64,000 nucleotides of DNA, taken from the NCBI RefSeq assembly GCF_002575655.3, contig NC_053038.3:146708885-146772884 (forward strand), given 5' to 3'. The position numbers were made by a program, and so were the translations under genes. Of this stretch, positions 1 to 12,254 are shown piece after piece. The DNA is from Aegilops tauschii subsp. strangulata. Lineage: Eukaryota > Streptophyta > Magnoliopsida > Poales > Poaceae. Position 1 is the first letter of the stretch, and every line of letters begins with the position of its first letter. Under the pieces are notes generated by a model. It did no database searches, was not told the DNA's origin, and saw only the letters and a list, made by a program, of their open reading frames with translations.

Positions 1-2492
1 CCAAGTTGGTTAATAAGTCGAGAGGGGCACTTAAGCATTCCAATGTGTGGTAGTAACTAGTCATTGGACAACATACACAGAACTCAGTGCTTAAGGATGG
101 TTCCAGTGAGACAACCCACCATGTACTCCTACATGGCCTCTCACCGCTACCTTTACCAAATCGTGTTCACACGCTTAACTCTCGGCACCAGAACATATCG
201 TAACTCTCCAATTCATTCCCAATGAACCAGACCTGACACAACTCTAAGCAATAGCAGGCAAGGCATGGTAGGAACACAACATGGCTCAATCAACTCCTAC
301 ACATGCTAGTGGGTTTAAACTATTTACTGTGGCAATGACAGGTCATGCAGAGGAATGGGTTCGACTACCGCAGCATAAAGTAGCAGTTGAATCGTTGTTG
401 TCCTAATGCAGTAAAAGAGAGCAGGAGCGAGAGAGTAGGTTTGTATCGAATGAACAAAGGGGGTTTGCTTGCCTGGTAGATCAACAGGGTGGCACTGCTC
501 CTCAGACAGGTACTCTGGAACACTCTCCGGAGCAGGACCTATCGAGAGGGAACGGCGTCGACAGTCAAAACACAATCATATGCAACAATATGATGCATGA
601 ATATGGCATGAATATGTGATGTATTTTGAGCCAATGCATTTAGCATTCAACTTGGAAGAGATCCATTTGAACCAAAGGTTCAAATGCAACTCTAATTTAA
701 GTCCTTATATATGCCATTTATATGTTTTCACTTATACAGTAGGTATAAGTTGGTTTGTCATGCATGAAACTAGTACAGATGGATAGATTGCATTTTTCTG
801 ATAATTTTTCATATATAAATTATTTAAATCTGAGCTACGGTTGAATTTCTATGAATTTTAGAAGTTTTACTAATTTTTTGGAATTTCCTGATTTAATTTA
901 AATCCAGAAAGGGTTTGTTGCGTCAGCACTGCGTCATCATGACGTCAGCGGGTTAGCGGCGCTGACCAAGTCAAACCTGACGTGTGGGGTCCACACGTCA
1001 GTGACTCAATGTTAACCCGAGGGGTTTTCTAGTTAATCTAAATTATCTAGGGGTGCTGGGGCCCATTGTCAGTGTCAGTGGGGGTAGATTAGAGGGGTAA
1101 TTAGTGCGGTTTGCCCCGGGTTGACCGGCGGTTAGTCGCCGGCGAGGCCGAGCGCGGCGGAGCTCGTCGGGTTCGTCGCTCCGGCGACCATTTGGGCCGC
1201 GGAGGCCACCTACGCGAAGCCCAGGCTCGCGCGCATCCAGTGGGACACGCGGAAGACCGTGGGGTGGTCGGAGCTCGCCGGAGCGAGGCTCGCGGCGGTG
1301 GCCGGAGTTCGGCCAAGGCGGGCGTAGTGCTGCGGTGCACGGGGGCGTGAGCGGAGAGGCGCTACGGCCACCTGGCGTCACCAGAAGCACGGTGACGCGC
1401 TCGGTTGCGGCTGCGGTGGCCAGGGCGGCGGTGGTGACATGGACGGCGGCGAGGAGGTACGGCCATGGTGAGGGTCGGGGCTACAGTGCGGGAACGGAGA
1501 AACGGAGAGAGGGGAACGGGGCAGGAGCTCACGGTGGACTCGACGGCGTCGTCGGAGAGCTCGGGGACGCACTGGAGACGGTGGGGCCGCGAAGATGATC
1601 TCCGGCGGCTGGAGTTGAGGACGACGGCGATGGAGGCGCTCCAGGGCGTTCCGGCTTGCGTGGCTCAGCGGAGGGGTTCAGCGCGAGGAGGCGGAGCTCT
1701 GGGACACGACGGAGGTGCGAGGGGATGGCGGGGAGCGCGGGGCAGCGAACGGCGGCGACCGGCGCGTTCGGGCGTCACGGGAGAGAGCGGGAGAGAGCGG
1801 GGGGGGAGAGGCACAGGAGAGAGGGAGTGAGGCTTGGAGGGGTCGTGGCGTCATGCAGGCGACCGAGGCGTCGAGGGAGGGAAGGGCAGGCAGGCAGCTG
1901 CCGTGGCGCGCATGCGCGCGGCGTGCGGCGACCACGCGCCCTTTCCCTCTGGCGCGAGGAGGGGGACGACTGGCGCTGGCCAGTCAGCTGGGCTGGCCTG
2001 CTGGGCCAGGCCAGGCCGCACAGTGCCAGGCCGCAGGTAAGCTCCCTTTTCCTATTTCTTTTTCTTTTCTAATTTTCTAACATTTTTTTGGTTTAATAAA
2101 AATACTAAACCATTTTATTTACTTATGCCAATTTTTATAGGGGCTAGTGGTATTATTCCAGAACTCCTCAACAAATGGCATAATTTTTGGACAATATTTT
2201 ATATATATAACAATATATATCCAAAGCAAATAATTACTGCATTAATTCCAAATGCCCAACATAAATATTTATGATCTCCTAAAAATATTGGTTTGGTTTT
2301 TATCTCTGTCCAATATTTTCAGAGAGCAACATGAACATTTTCTTGGACCCTTTTGGAGCAATTTTTATCTGGGTCATTTCCAGAAATGATTCTGAGGGTT
2401 TCACAGATCCCCATTTCAAATTTAAATGAAATTTAGACATGATGCACACATGACTAGCTAGTCTAGGTCATACCAGAACTAGGGATGTGACA
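1..2492 (-). repeat. 3' LTR of element G (truncated by window start)
   Basis: Positions 1-2492 repeat 9042-11543 with about 98.5% identity by eye. Read on the minus strand the LTR begins TGTCACATCC at 2492. The first roughly 1.6 kb of the repeat (equivalent to 7438-9041) lies left of the window. The LTR holds a GC-rich block at about 1100-2040 flanked by AT-rich DNA. That block leaves open frames on both strands, but they lack any recognisable domain and I do not call them genes. Confidence 0.95.
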
Positions 2493-5475
2493 ACTCGCCC
2501 CCACTTGCAAGAATCTCGTCCCGAGATTCAGGGGTCGACGGAAAGAAGGTGGGGTACTCCAGTCGAAGACGATCTTCTCGCTCCCAAGTAGCTTCTCTCT
2601 CAGAATGATGAGACCACTGAACCTTGAGAAACTTGATGTTCTGACGTCGGGTGACACGCTCTGCTTGATCAAGAATGCAAATAGGGTACTCTTGGTATGT
2701 GAGGTTATCTTGGAGATCAAGCGTTTCATGGTCCACTCCGCGGATGGGATCCGAGAAGCAACGCCTGAGTTGAGAGACGTGGAAGACATCATGGACTTGA
2801 TATAGATGTGGGGGTAGTTCTAACTGGTAGGCAACCTCTCCTCGTTTAGCGAGAATGCGAAAAGGACCAATGTAACGAGGAGCCAACTTGCCCTTGATAC
2901 CGAATCGATGGGTACCCTTTAGAGGAGTAACCCGAAGGTAAGCCTTGTCGCCAACTTCATAAGCCACTTCCTTATGACGACGGTCATACTGGCTCTTTTG
3001 ACGAGACTGGGCTGTTTTCAATTTCTCACGAATGATGCAAACTTGCTCTTCTGCTTCCTGGATCATGTCCGGTCCAAAGAATTGTCTTTCACCGGTTTCT
3101 GACCAGTTCAAAGGTGTTCGACATCTTCGTCCATACAGAATCTCGAAAGGAGCTTTCTTAAGACTGGATTGATAGCTATTGTTATAAGCAAACTCGGCGA
3201 AAGGAAGGCATTTCTCCCAATCCATACCGAATGAGATAACGCAAGCTCTAAGCATGTCTTCAAGAATTTGGTTGACCCTTTCCACCTGACCACTTGATTG
3301 AGGGTGGAAAGCGGTACTAAAGGAAAGATGGGTGCCCATGGCAGTTTGGAAACTCTCCCAGAAATGAGAAGTGAAGAGACTACCACGGTCTGAATTGATC
3401 TCTAGTGGAACACCATGAAGTGACACTATTCGCGAAATATATAAGTCAGCGAGCTGACTAGCAGTGATACTCTCTCGAACAGGTAGGAAGTGAGCCACTT
3501 TGGAAAGACGATCAATGACTACGAAGATAGCATTATTCCCTTTCTTGGTCCTGGGAAAGCCGGTGATGAAGTCCATACCAACTTTATCCCATTTCCACTC
3601 AGGAATGGCTAAAGGTTGAAGGGTGCCAGCATGCCTTTGATGTTCTGCCTTAACGCGACGACAAACGTCACAGTTAGCAATGAACTGAGTGATTTCTCTC
3701 TTCATCCTAGTCCACCAGAACCTCCGGCGTAGGTCCTGATACATCTTAGTACTACCGGGATGAATCGTGAGAGGGGATTCATGTGCCTCCTTAAGGATCA
3801 ATTGTCGCAGATGTTGATTCTTGGGAACCACCAAACGATTCTCAAAGAAAACAGCACCTCGATCATCCATAGAGAAACATCCACCAACTCCCTTCTTAAT
3901 GTTTCTCCTGATGCGGGTAACACCCCTATCAAACTTCTGGTCAGAAATGATCTGATCCTCAAGGGTAGGTTTCGCCACCAAGGTAGAAAGGAATCCTTGA
4001 GGAGCAATGTGAAGGTTAAGCTTACAGAATTCCTCATGGAGAAGTGGTTGGCCCTGCTGCAACATAAGATTGTTGCAATAGGACTTACGACTTAGCGCAT
4101 CAGCCATGACATTGCCCTTGCCTGGGGTGTAGGTAATCCCTAAGTCGTAATCTGAGATCAACTCCAACCAACGTCTTTGCCTAAGGTTCAAATCTGGTTG
4201 GGTGAAAATATACTTGAGACTCTGGTGATCGGTGTAAATCTTGCAACGTTTACCAAGAAGGTAATGTCGCCATGTCTTAAGTGCATAGACTACAGCTGCA
4301 AGCTCTAGATCATGTGTAGGATAATTCTCCTCATGTGGATGTAACTGTCGAGATGCATAGGCAATCACATGGCGATCCTGCATAAGAATGCAACCTAGTC
4401 CCTGTCGTGAGGCGTCGCAGTAGATAACAAAGTCTTTAGTGAAATCCGGTGGCACCAGTATGGGGGCAGAAGTCAGGCGTCTTTTCAGTTCCTGAAAACT
4501 GTATTCACACTGTGGGGACCACTCAAACTTTTTATCTTTCTTGAGAAGTTCCGTGAGGGGTTTGGCTACTTTGGAGAAGTTTTCAACGAAGCGGCGACAA
4601 TAACTGGCTAGACCAAGGAAACTCCTAACTTGTTTAACTGTTTCAGGTGGAGTCCAATCAAGAACGGCCTGAACTCTCTCAGGATTGACAGCAATGCCCT
4701 TACCAGAGATCACGTGGCCTAGGTAGGTCACTTCTGGCAACCAAAATTCGCACTTGGAAAACTTGGCGTAAAGGCGGTGCTCTCTGAGCTTTTCTAACAC
4801 AAGTCTAAGATGTTCGGCATGCTCTTCCTCGTTCTTCGAGTAGATAAGGATATCATCGAGGTAAACCACGACGAACTTATCTAAGTACTCCATGAAGATC
4901 GAGTTCATCAAGCGGGAGAAGGTAGCTGGAGCATTGGTTAGACCAAAAGACATGACGGTGTACTCGTACTGGCCATAACGAGTGACAAAAGCCGTCTTAG
5001 GAATGTCCCCGTTTCTAATCTTGATTTGGTGGTAGCCTAATCTCAAATCCATCTTGGAAAAGACTGAGGATCCAGCGAGTTGATCATACAGGTCGTTGAT
5101 CCTGGGGAGCGGATACTTGTTCTTTATCGTGACCAAATTAACGGGACGATAATCTACAACCATCCGGTCCGTACCATCCTTCTTCTAGACGAAGAGGACG
5201 GGGCAAGCCCAAGGAGAAGAACTAGGACGGATGAAACCCTTTTGCAAGGACTCATCAAGTTGTTTCTTAAGCTCAGCTAGTTCTAAAGGTGCCATCTTGT
5301 AAGGTCTCCTAGAGATTGGGGCGGTTCCTGGGATAAGATCTATGACAAACTCTACATCCCTGTCAGGTGGAATACCTGGCAGTTCTTCTGGAAAGACATC
5401 CGGAAAGTTACGGACTACCGGGATATCTTCAAGGTCTGGAAGAGGACTGGCATTAAGAGAATAGAGTTGACGCAA
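2479..5475 (-). pseudogene. pol: G pol: RT, RNase H, integrase, chromodomain (one stop)
   Basis: This is the polyprotein of a Tekay-type chromovirus; it copies the element RNA and inserts the cDNA. The main open stretch runs 5163 to 2479 (894 residues). RT carries YLDD at residues 101-104. RNase H has its Asp in YCDAS near 250 and TDH near 311-313. The IN zinc finger ends CDVC at 498-501, and the catalytic triad is Asp531, Asp592 and Glu628. A chromodomain-like segment lies at about 825-870, and such domains guide integration to heterochromatin. Upstream, a second stretch (5475-5185) continues in the same frame and is separated only by a TAG at 5185-5187, so this copy carries a nonsense mutation just before the RT core. 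A frameshift near 5465 separates it from gag. Confidence 0.93.
2493..2505 (-). other. Polypurine tract of element G, overlapped by pol
   Basis: On the minus strand a purine-rich run (AGTGGGGGCGAG) stands directly upstream of the 3' LTR start at 2492. This is the expected primer site for plus-strand DNA synthesis. The pol reading frame runs through it and stops 11-13 bp inside the LTR, at 2479-2481. Confidence 0.8.
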
Positions 5476-6985
5476 CTCTGGTGGAGACAGTGACTAACTT
5501 GCCAGATGGGTGTGTGAGTTGAACAGACCTGGTGTAACAATCAATCTTGGCATGATGAGCTGTCATCCAGTCCATACCCAAGATGATGTTAATATCTGTA
5601 GACTTGAGGGCTATAAGTGAGGCAAGGAATACAAGTCTGTCAACAAGGATTTCATTACCATGGCTTATTCGGGTAGTTTGCCATCTAGACCCTGGAGTTT
5701 GGATTTCAAGTGGAGTTGGCATATCACAAAATGACATGTCGTGCAAACGGGCATAGCCTTCAGAGATGAAGGAGTGAGATGCTCCAGTATCGAATAGAAC
5801 TGAAGCTGGGTGGCAATTGACAAGGAGTGTACCAAGAACGACATCCGGATCATCATGAGCGTCTTTAGCTGAGGCGTGATGCACACGTCCACGCTCAGTG
5901 GGAGCTGACTTGACACTGATCATCTTGCGTGATGGCTTACCACTGCCAACAGACTTCTCAGGCAGGGGTGGGGCATAGTTAGTTTGAGAGCAGTCACGTG
6001 CATAGTGTCCTGGCTTCCCGCATGTGAAGCAAGTCCCTGAAGTTGGATGTGGACCCGCATTGACAAGCGGTCTACCAATAGGCCTGGGTGGAGCATACTG
6101 CTGAACTGGGTGAGGCGGCACATAAGATGGCCTCAGTGCATATCTAGGTGGAAGAGCGGAGTTCGGAACCCAAATCCGGCGCTTATGAGAACTAGAACCA
6201 GAGGAAGAAACCAAATCCCGGGTGTGCTTACGAGACTCCTCGTATGTAAGCTGAGCTGTCTCCGCATTAATGGCCTTGTTCACAAGAGCCTGGAATGTAC
6301 TGCAATGGTGCAAGTGGAGATCACGACGCAACTTGGGGTTGAGACCCTTCCGGAACCTAGCCTGCTTCTTAGCGTCCGTGGACACTTCTTCTGTAGCATA
6401 GCGGGCAAGGTTCTCAAACTCTCTACTGTAAGCATCAACAGCCATCTTACCCTGGGTGAAACTACAGAACTCTTCTCTCTTGCGGTCAATGAGAGCCTGA
6501 GGAATGTGATGCTCGCGAAAAGCCTCAGTGAAATCTCTCCAGGTCGGTATCTGGCTAGCTGGAAGCATAGCCTCATAGTTCTGCCACCAAAGACTAGCAG
6601 GACCTTCCAGGTGATATGCAGCATAAGTGACCTTGTCACCTTCAGCTACGTTCGCAGAACGCAACTTGTGTGTGATACTACGGAGCCAGTCATCTGCATC
6701 GAGTGGCTCAATAGAATGATGGAAGGTAGGTGGTTTCAGACCAATGAAATCATAGATGGTCACTGACTCTTTGCACTGGGGTGCGGTGTTCTCCTCGATA
6801 CGTGCTAACAGGCGGTTAGACTCGTGCTTGTTCCTCTCCATCTCTAACATAAATTCTGCCAATGAAGGCTGGTCGGGAGGATCCTCCTCATCCCTACCAC
6901 CTCCGTGGTTCAGGCAACGAGCAACAGAACTTCGGTTAACTGACGACATCCTGAGAAGCGGAACCAAGGACGAGGTCAACATCAA
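5453..6985 (-). CDS. gag: G gag-protease (frameshifted from pol)
   Basis: Structural and protease part of element G, 510 residues as read. The capsid-like region is at about 90-250 (it contains [10 protein letters not shown]). A CCHC zinc knuckle is at 319-332 ([14 protein letters not shown]). The aspartic protease active site LFDTGAS is at 397-403. A likely better start is the Met at residue 13 (6949). The frame ends at 5453, but the expected continuation (RQLYSLNAS...) is found in another frame from about 5475, so one indel near 5465-5480 has split what is a single gag-pol frame in Tekay elements. Confidence 0.92.
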   Translation of the reverse strand: MMLTSSLVPLLRMSSVNRSSVARCLNHGGGRDEEDPPDQPSLAEFMLEMERNKHESNRLLARIEENTAPQCKESVTIYDFIGLKPPTFHHSIEPLDADDWLRSITHKLRSANVAEGDKVTYAAYHLEGPASLWWQNYEAMLPASQIPTWRDFTEAFREHHIPQALIDRKREEFCSFTQGKMAVDAYSREFENLARYATEEVSTDAKKQARFRKGLNPKLRRDLHLHHCSTFQALVNKAINAETAQLTYEESRKHTRDLVSSSGSSSHKRRIWVPNSALPPRYALRPSYVPPHPVQQYAPPRPIGRPLVNAGPHPTSGTCFTCGKPGHYARDCSQTNYAPPLPEKSVGSGKPSRKMISVKSAPTERGRVHHASAKDAHDDPDVVLGTLLVNCHPASVLFDTGASHSFISEGYARLHDMSFCDMPTPLEIQTPGSRWQTTRISHGNEILVDRLVFLASLIALKSTDINIILGMDWMTAHHAKIDCYTRSVQLTHPSGKLVTVSTRVASTLFS

Positions 6986-7420
6986 CTATAGGATGCAACA
7001 TGTAGCATAAGAAGATTTAGTATCTCTCAAACTCCTAGGACAAATCCGGCAGCATAACGGCAGTAAAATGCTCAAAATGGGACATTCTGCAAAGGACGGG
7101 GTAGCACCATACTCAACATCGTCACTCAAGGTTCTGAGATATTACTAAACAGGCTACACTGGAGGTACTCAAACTGGGATATGACTCTGATCAACCAATC
7201 CTAAGAGACTACAGAGTAGTAACACGTGATCCTGATAGACAGAAGAGAAAGCCTAGTTCCTTAACCCCGTAGGAAAGATAGGATGACTCAGATCAGAAGG
7301 CATGAGGTAAAAGGAGTAAAAGAGCCTTACGTTCCCTTCCACAATCAATTCCCTTATATAACTAAAGAATTTCTAGACTCAACTTCGACCAGGTTGGCTT
7401 GGAAATCCTACAGGCAGTCA
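6986..7420 (-). other. Untranslated leader of element G
   Basis: About 435 bp lie between the PBS and the gag start. I see no frame or motif in it. In related elements this segment carries the RNA packaging and dimerisation signals, but I cannot point to one here. Confidence 0.6.
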
Positions 7421-7433
7421 GGCTCTGATACCA
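7421..7433 (-). other. Primer-binding site of G (initiator Met-tRNA)
   Basis: Read on the minus strand this is TGGTATCAGAGCC, complementary to the 3' end of plant initiator Met-tRNA. It lies four bases from the inner edge of the 5' LTR, which fixes the LTR boundary at 7438. Confidence 0.93.
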
Positions 7434-7437
7434 AAGC

Positions 7438-10400
7438 TGTCGGGACCCCGATTCTAAGTCACACCAATCTAGCATGTAACACCTCATATCACTTTGCGGC
7501 CTCACGCACGGTATTCCCACGGGTGTCGCCTTACCATGGCCCGGGACCGTTTGCGCCTTTTGGCTCACGTATATGACAATGTCGCTAGCATCCATATGAC
7601 ACAGAACCCGGGCCGACATGGCTAGTCGTGAACCCAAAGCGGCACTAACGTATGGGGACAGACATACATGAACCAACATCGAACGTGTCGGTCAGCAGCG
7701 TGTGAATCCGGGCTGTAGCACTGGGCTAACAGGACTCCGGGAACCTGGGCTGTAGCAGGCTAGGCAGGACTCCGGATGTCACCGCGTGACATTTCCCCGA
7801 AGGGACAGACACAGGAACGATGTGAAACACATGCCGGCCAGTCAAGTGTCCAGAGCAGTAGTGCTGGGCTAGCAGGACTCCGGTGAACCGGGCTGTAGCG
7901 GACTACTATGGCTCAAGGAGGCACTAGACTACATTTCTCCATAAGAGAGGCTGCCAAGGATAAACAACTAGATTGTCGGATCCCACACATAGCAATACAC
8001 GTTACACGTACGCATAACATGCAAGTATGTGCTGTACAACATGGCATCACAACATAACGCAAACTCATATAGATAAAAGGCCCAGAAGAGCCACATAGCA
8101 TTAAGTACAAACAGGGGTCACATGACCCATCATTCAGAGCATACAAGCAACGGAAGCATTACATGTCTGAGTACAGACAACTACAAAAGAAAAAGGCTGA
8201 GAAGCCTGACTATCTACAAGACCCTCCCAAGGGTTCAAGATCGTAGCTGAGGTACAAGCTACTCGTCGAAGTCCAAGCGGAGCTACTAGTAAGACTGAAG
8301 TCTCCGCTGCAAAAACATGAATAAAGCAACATGAGTACGAAGGTACTCAGCAAGACTTACATCAGATCCTATCATACATGCATTTGTATCAAGAAGGTAG
8401 GGTGGGGTTTAGTTGCAGCAAGCCAACTTTGACTCAGTGGCTATCCTGTTCTACGACTGCGAGAATCTTCTTTGAGGTAAGAAGGCGCACACGAGTCCAC
8501 TAATCACCACCTCAATACACTACTATGGATTCATTCCCGTCTCACTACGAGAAGCCATCCATAGCACTCACACTTATCTTGAGCATTTTAGAGTATCCAC
8601 TTCAAGTTGTCTATGTACCACGTAAGCATCCAAGAAGTCCATAACCGAGGACACGGCTATTCGAATAGATCATGATAACCCTGCAGGGGTGTACTGCGTC
8701 ACACACGCTCTCGCCACTTACCGCCATGTACACGTCATGTACCTCGGCAACCTTCAAGCGGAAGCCTGGCGAGGTGTCGGGCACGACCTGGCTAACCACA
8801 CAAGACTCTAGTCCAGGTTTATCGCCTATTCGGGTTCCATCCGCAAGGAGATCCGGCCGGGGTGTCGCTCACGGCCCCAAACGATGTGTACAGGGTTCCC
8901 GAGCCCACCATCCGGGTGCCACTCGGTACACCGGGCCACGTGTGCCTAGTCTGTCCCAAGCCCAACCTGCCGGGTGCCACTCGGTAGAAAAATAGCACTA
9001 CCTACAAACACCAGAAACTAGTTGCAACTCCTGGACAGAGACCAAGTTGGTTAATAAGTCGAGAGGGGCACTTAAGCATTCCAATGTGTGGTAGTAACTA
9101 GTCATTGGACAACATACACAGAACTCAGTGCTTAAGGATGGTTCCAGTGAGACAACCCACCATGTACTCCTACATGGCCTCTCACCGCTACCTTTACCAA
9201 ATCGTGTTCACACGCTTAACTCTCGGCACCAGAACATATCGTAACTCTCCAATTCATTCCCAATGAACCAGACCTGACACAACTCTAAGCAATAGCAGGC
9301 AAGGCATGGTAGGAACACAACATGGCTCAATCAACTCCTACACATGCTAGTGGGTTTAAACTATTTACTGTGGCAATGACAGGTCATGCAGAGGAATGGG
9401 TTCGACTACCGCAGCATAAAGTAGCAGTTGAATCGTTGTTGTCCTAATGCAGTAAAAGAGAGCAGGAGCGAGAGAGTAGGTTTGTATCGGAATGAACAAA
9501 GGGGGTTTGCTTGCCTGGTAGATCAACAGGGTGGCACTGCTCCTCAGACAGGTACTCTGGAACACTCCGGAGCAGGACCTATCGAGAGGGAACGGTGTCG
9601 ACAGTCAAAACACAATCATATGCAACAATATGATGCATGAATATGGCATGAATATGTGATGTATTTTGAGCCAATGCATTTAGCATTCAACTTGGAAGAG
9701 ATCCATTTGAACCAAAGGTTCAAATGCAACTCTAATTTATGTCCTTATATATGCCATTTATATGTTTTCACTTATACAGTAGGTATAAGTTGGTTTGTCA
9801 TGCATGAAACTAGTACAGATGGATAGATTGCATTTTTCTGATAATTTTTCATATATAAATTATTTAAATCTGAGCTACGGTTGAATTTCTATGAATTTTA
9901 GAAGTTTTACTAATTTTCTGGAATTTCCTGATTTAATTTAAATCCAGAAAGGGTTTGTTGCGTCAGCACTGCGTCATCATGACGTCAGCGTGTTAGCGGC
10001 GCTGACCAAGTCAAACCTGACGTGTGGGGTCCACACGTCAGTGACTCAATGTTAACCCGAGGGGTTTTCTAGTTAATCTAAATTATCTAGGGGTGCTGGG
10101 GCCCATTGTCAGTGTCAGTGGGGGTAGATTAGAGGGGTAATTAGTGCGGTTTGACCCGGGTTGACCGGCGGTTAGTCGCCGGCGAGGCCGAGCGCGGCGG
10201 AGCTCGTCGGGTTCGTCGCTCCGGCGACCATTTGGGCCGCGGAGGCCACCTACGCGAAGCCCAGGCTCGCGCGCATCCAGTGGGACACGCGGAAGACCGT
10301 GGGGTGGTCGGAGCTCGCCGGAGCGAGGCTCGCGGCGGTGGCCGGAGTTCGGCCAAGTCTGGCGCAGTGCTGCGGTGCACGGGGGCGTGAGCGGAGAGGC

Positions 10401-11543
10401 GCTACGGCCTCCTGGCGTCACCAGAAGCACGGTGACGCGCTCGGTTGCGGGCTGCGGTGGCCAGGGCGGCGGTGGTGACATGGACGGCGGCGAGGAGCTA
10501 CGGCCATGGTGAGGGTCGGGGCTACAGCGCGGGAACGGAGAAACGGAGAGAGGGGAATGGGGCAGGAGCTCACGGTGGACTCGACGGCGTCTTCGGAGAG
10601 CTCGAGGACGCACTGGAGACGGTGGGGCCGCGAAGACGATCTCCGGCGGCCGGAGTTGAGGACGACGGCGATGGAGGCGCTCCAGGGCGTTCCGGCTTGC
10701 GTAGCTCAGCGGAGGGGTTCAGCGCGAGGAGGTGGAGCTCTGGGACACGACGGAGGTGCGAGGGGATGGCGGGGAGCGCGGGGCAGCGAACGGCGGCGAC
10801 CGGCGCGTTCGGGCGTCGCGGGAGAGAGCGGGAGAGAGCGGGGGGGGGGGGGGGGGGAGAGGCGCAGGAGAGAGGGAGTGAGGCCTGGAGGGGTCGTGGC
10901 GTCGTCCAGGCGACCGAGGCGTCAAGGGAGGGGAGGGCAGGCAGGCAGCTGCCGTGGCGCGCATGCGCGCGGCGTGCGGCGACCACGCGCCCTGTCCCTC
11001 TGGCGCGAGGAGGGGGACGACTGGCGCTGGCCAGTCAGCTGGGCTGGCCTGCTGAGCCAGGCCAGGCCGCACAGTGCCAGGCCGCAGGTAAGCTCCCTTT
11101 TCCTATTTCTTTTTCTTTTCTAATTTTCTGACATTTTTTTGGTTTAATAAAAATACTAAACCATTTTATTTACTTATGCCAATTTTTATAGGGGCTAGTG
11201 GTATTATTCCAGAACTCCTCAACAAATGGCATAAGTTTTGGACAATATTTTATATATATAACAATATATATCCAAAGCAAATAATTACTGCATTAATTCC
11301 AAATGCCCAACATAAATATTTATGATCTCCTAAAAATATTGGTTTGGTTTTTATCTCTGTCCAATATTTTCAGAGAGCAACATGAACATTTTCTTGGACC
11401 CTTTTAGAGCAATTTTTATCTGGGTCATTTCCAGAAATGATTCTGAGGGTTTCACAGATCCCCATTTCAAATTTAAATGAAATTTAGACATGATGCACAC
11501 ATGACTAGCTAGTCTAGGTCATACCAGAACTAGGGATGTGACA
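7438..11543 (-). repeat. 5' LTR of element G, 4.1 kb
   Basis: The plus strand reads TGTCGGGACC at the left edge and GGATGTGACA at the right, giving TG...CA termini. The length is 4106 bp, unusually long. A TATA-rich stretch on the minus strand at about 11,246-11,280 could be the promoter (weak). The block at about 10,150-11,080 is strongly GC-rich. At 7700-7910 there are repeated GGGCTGTAGC and CAGGACTCCGG words, and the 17-mer ccgggtgccactcggta occurs twice near 8910 and 8970. Confidence 0.95.
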
Positions 11544-12254
11544 GCGCCGGGCGGCGGCGGCGCGGGGCATCTCGGGCGGCGGCGGCGACTCGGGCCCGCG
11601 CGGGCCCCGGATGGGCTCCGCGGGCCGCGGCGGCGGGAGGAGAGAGAGAGGGCCGGCGGGCTGACGTGGCGCGACGCCATTGGCCGGGGCGGCGGTGCGA
11701 CTGCGTCCGGTCCGGGACGGACATGTCCGGTGCGGAGAGGGGAGGATTTTAGGGTTTTGGACTGCGGGATTTCGGGGGAAGAGGCAAATATATAGGCAGA
11801 GGGAGCTAGGAGAGTCCAAACGAGGTGCGGTTTTCGCCCACGCGATCGTGATCGAACGAACGAGAGCATGGCGGAGACTTAGAGGTGTTTTGGGGCTTTT
11901 TGAAAGGGGGGTTTTTGTTGGACACTCAAATGGACTTTGCGGTTACCCGGTTAACCGTTGGAGTACCGAACGACCTCCAAATGGAACGAAACTTGACCGG
12001 TGGTCTCCGGGTGGTATACCGAGACCACTTGACAAGACTTAGTCCATTCCGAGAAAGTTTGACACCCGCACACGAAAGAAAACAAGAGGGGTGCACCGGA
12101 GGAGATAGGAGCGCCGGATGGCAAAACGGACAACGGGGAAAACGCTCGGATGCATGAGACGAACACGTATGCAAATGCAATGCGCAAGCAGATGACAAGG
12201 CAAGGACGGCGAATAACGGGCAGACACCTGGCGCATCAGATCCGGGGCGTTACA
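11544..12254 (-). mobile_element. Element F2: start of a long LTR, cut by G
   Basis: On the minus strand this begins TGTAACGCCCCGG at 12254, inside the integrase gene of element E. It is clearly related to 58,350-59,090 of element F: both share the segment around GCGGTTACCCGGTTAACCGTTGGA, a TATA motif just upstream of a GC-rich tract, and the same start. The remainder should lie left of the window because G has inserted at 11,543/11,544. Whether F2 is a solo LTR or the 5' end of a complete element cannot be seen here. The right flank is gtagc, the expected TSD sequence. Confidence 0.8.

Larger units (their letters stand above)
1..11543 (-). mobile_element. Element G: Tekay-type chromovirus (Gypsy), left end outside window
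   Basis: This is a minus-oriented LTR retrotransposon. A long direct repeat (1-2492 against 9042-11543) flanks gag, PR, RT, RNase H, IN and chromodomain frames read on the minus strand. The PBS at 7421-7433 is complementary to initiator Met-tRNA. The domain order with a C-terminal chromodomain and the very long LTRs place it in the Tekay (Del) lineage of chromoviruses. I counted about 37 substitutions over roughly 2.49 kb of shared LTR, plus small indels and an expanded G run near 10,840-10,856. At a commonly used grass rate this would mean insertion roughly half a million years ago (inference). It is inserted in the long LTR F2. The right flank starts gcgcc and the matching left flank lies outside the window. 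Confidence 0.93.

Noticed and set aside
1043..2080. Several overlapping open frames up to 138 residues in the GC-rich part of the G LTR (and 10,083-11,131, up to 228 residues)
   Set aside because: Open on both strands because of high GC; composition is Arg/Ala/Pro-rich, frames differ between the two LTR copies, and no domain is recognisable.
6047..6766. 239-residue plus-strand frame opposite G gag
   Set aside because: Shadow of gag on the other strand; no domain, no promoter and no conserved motif.
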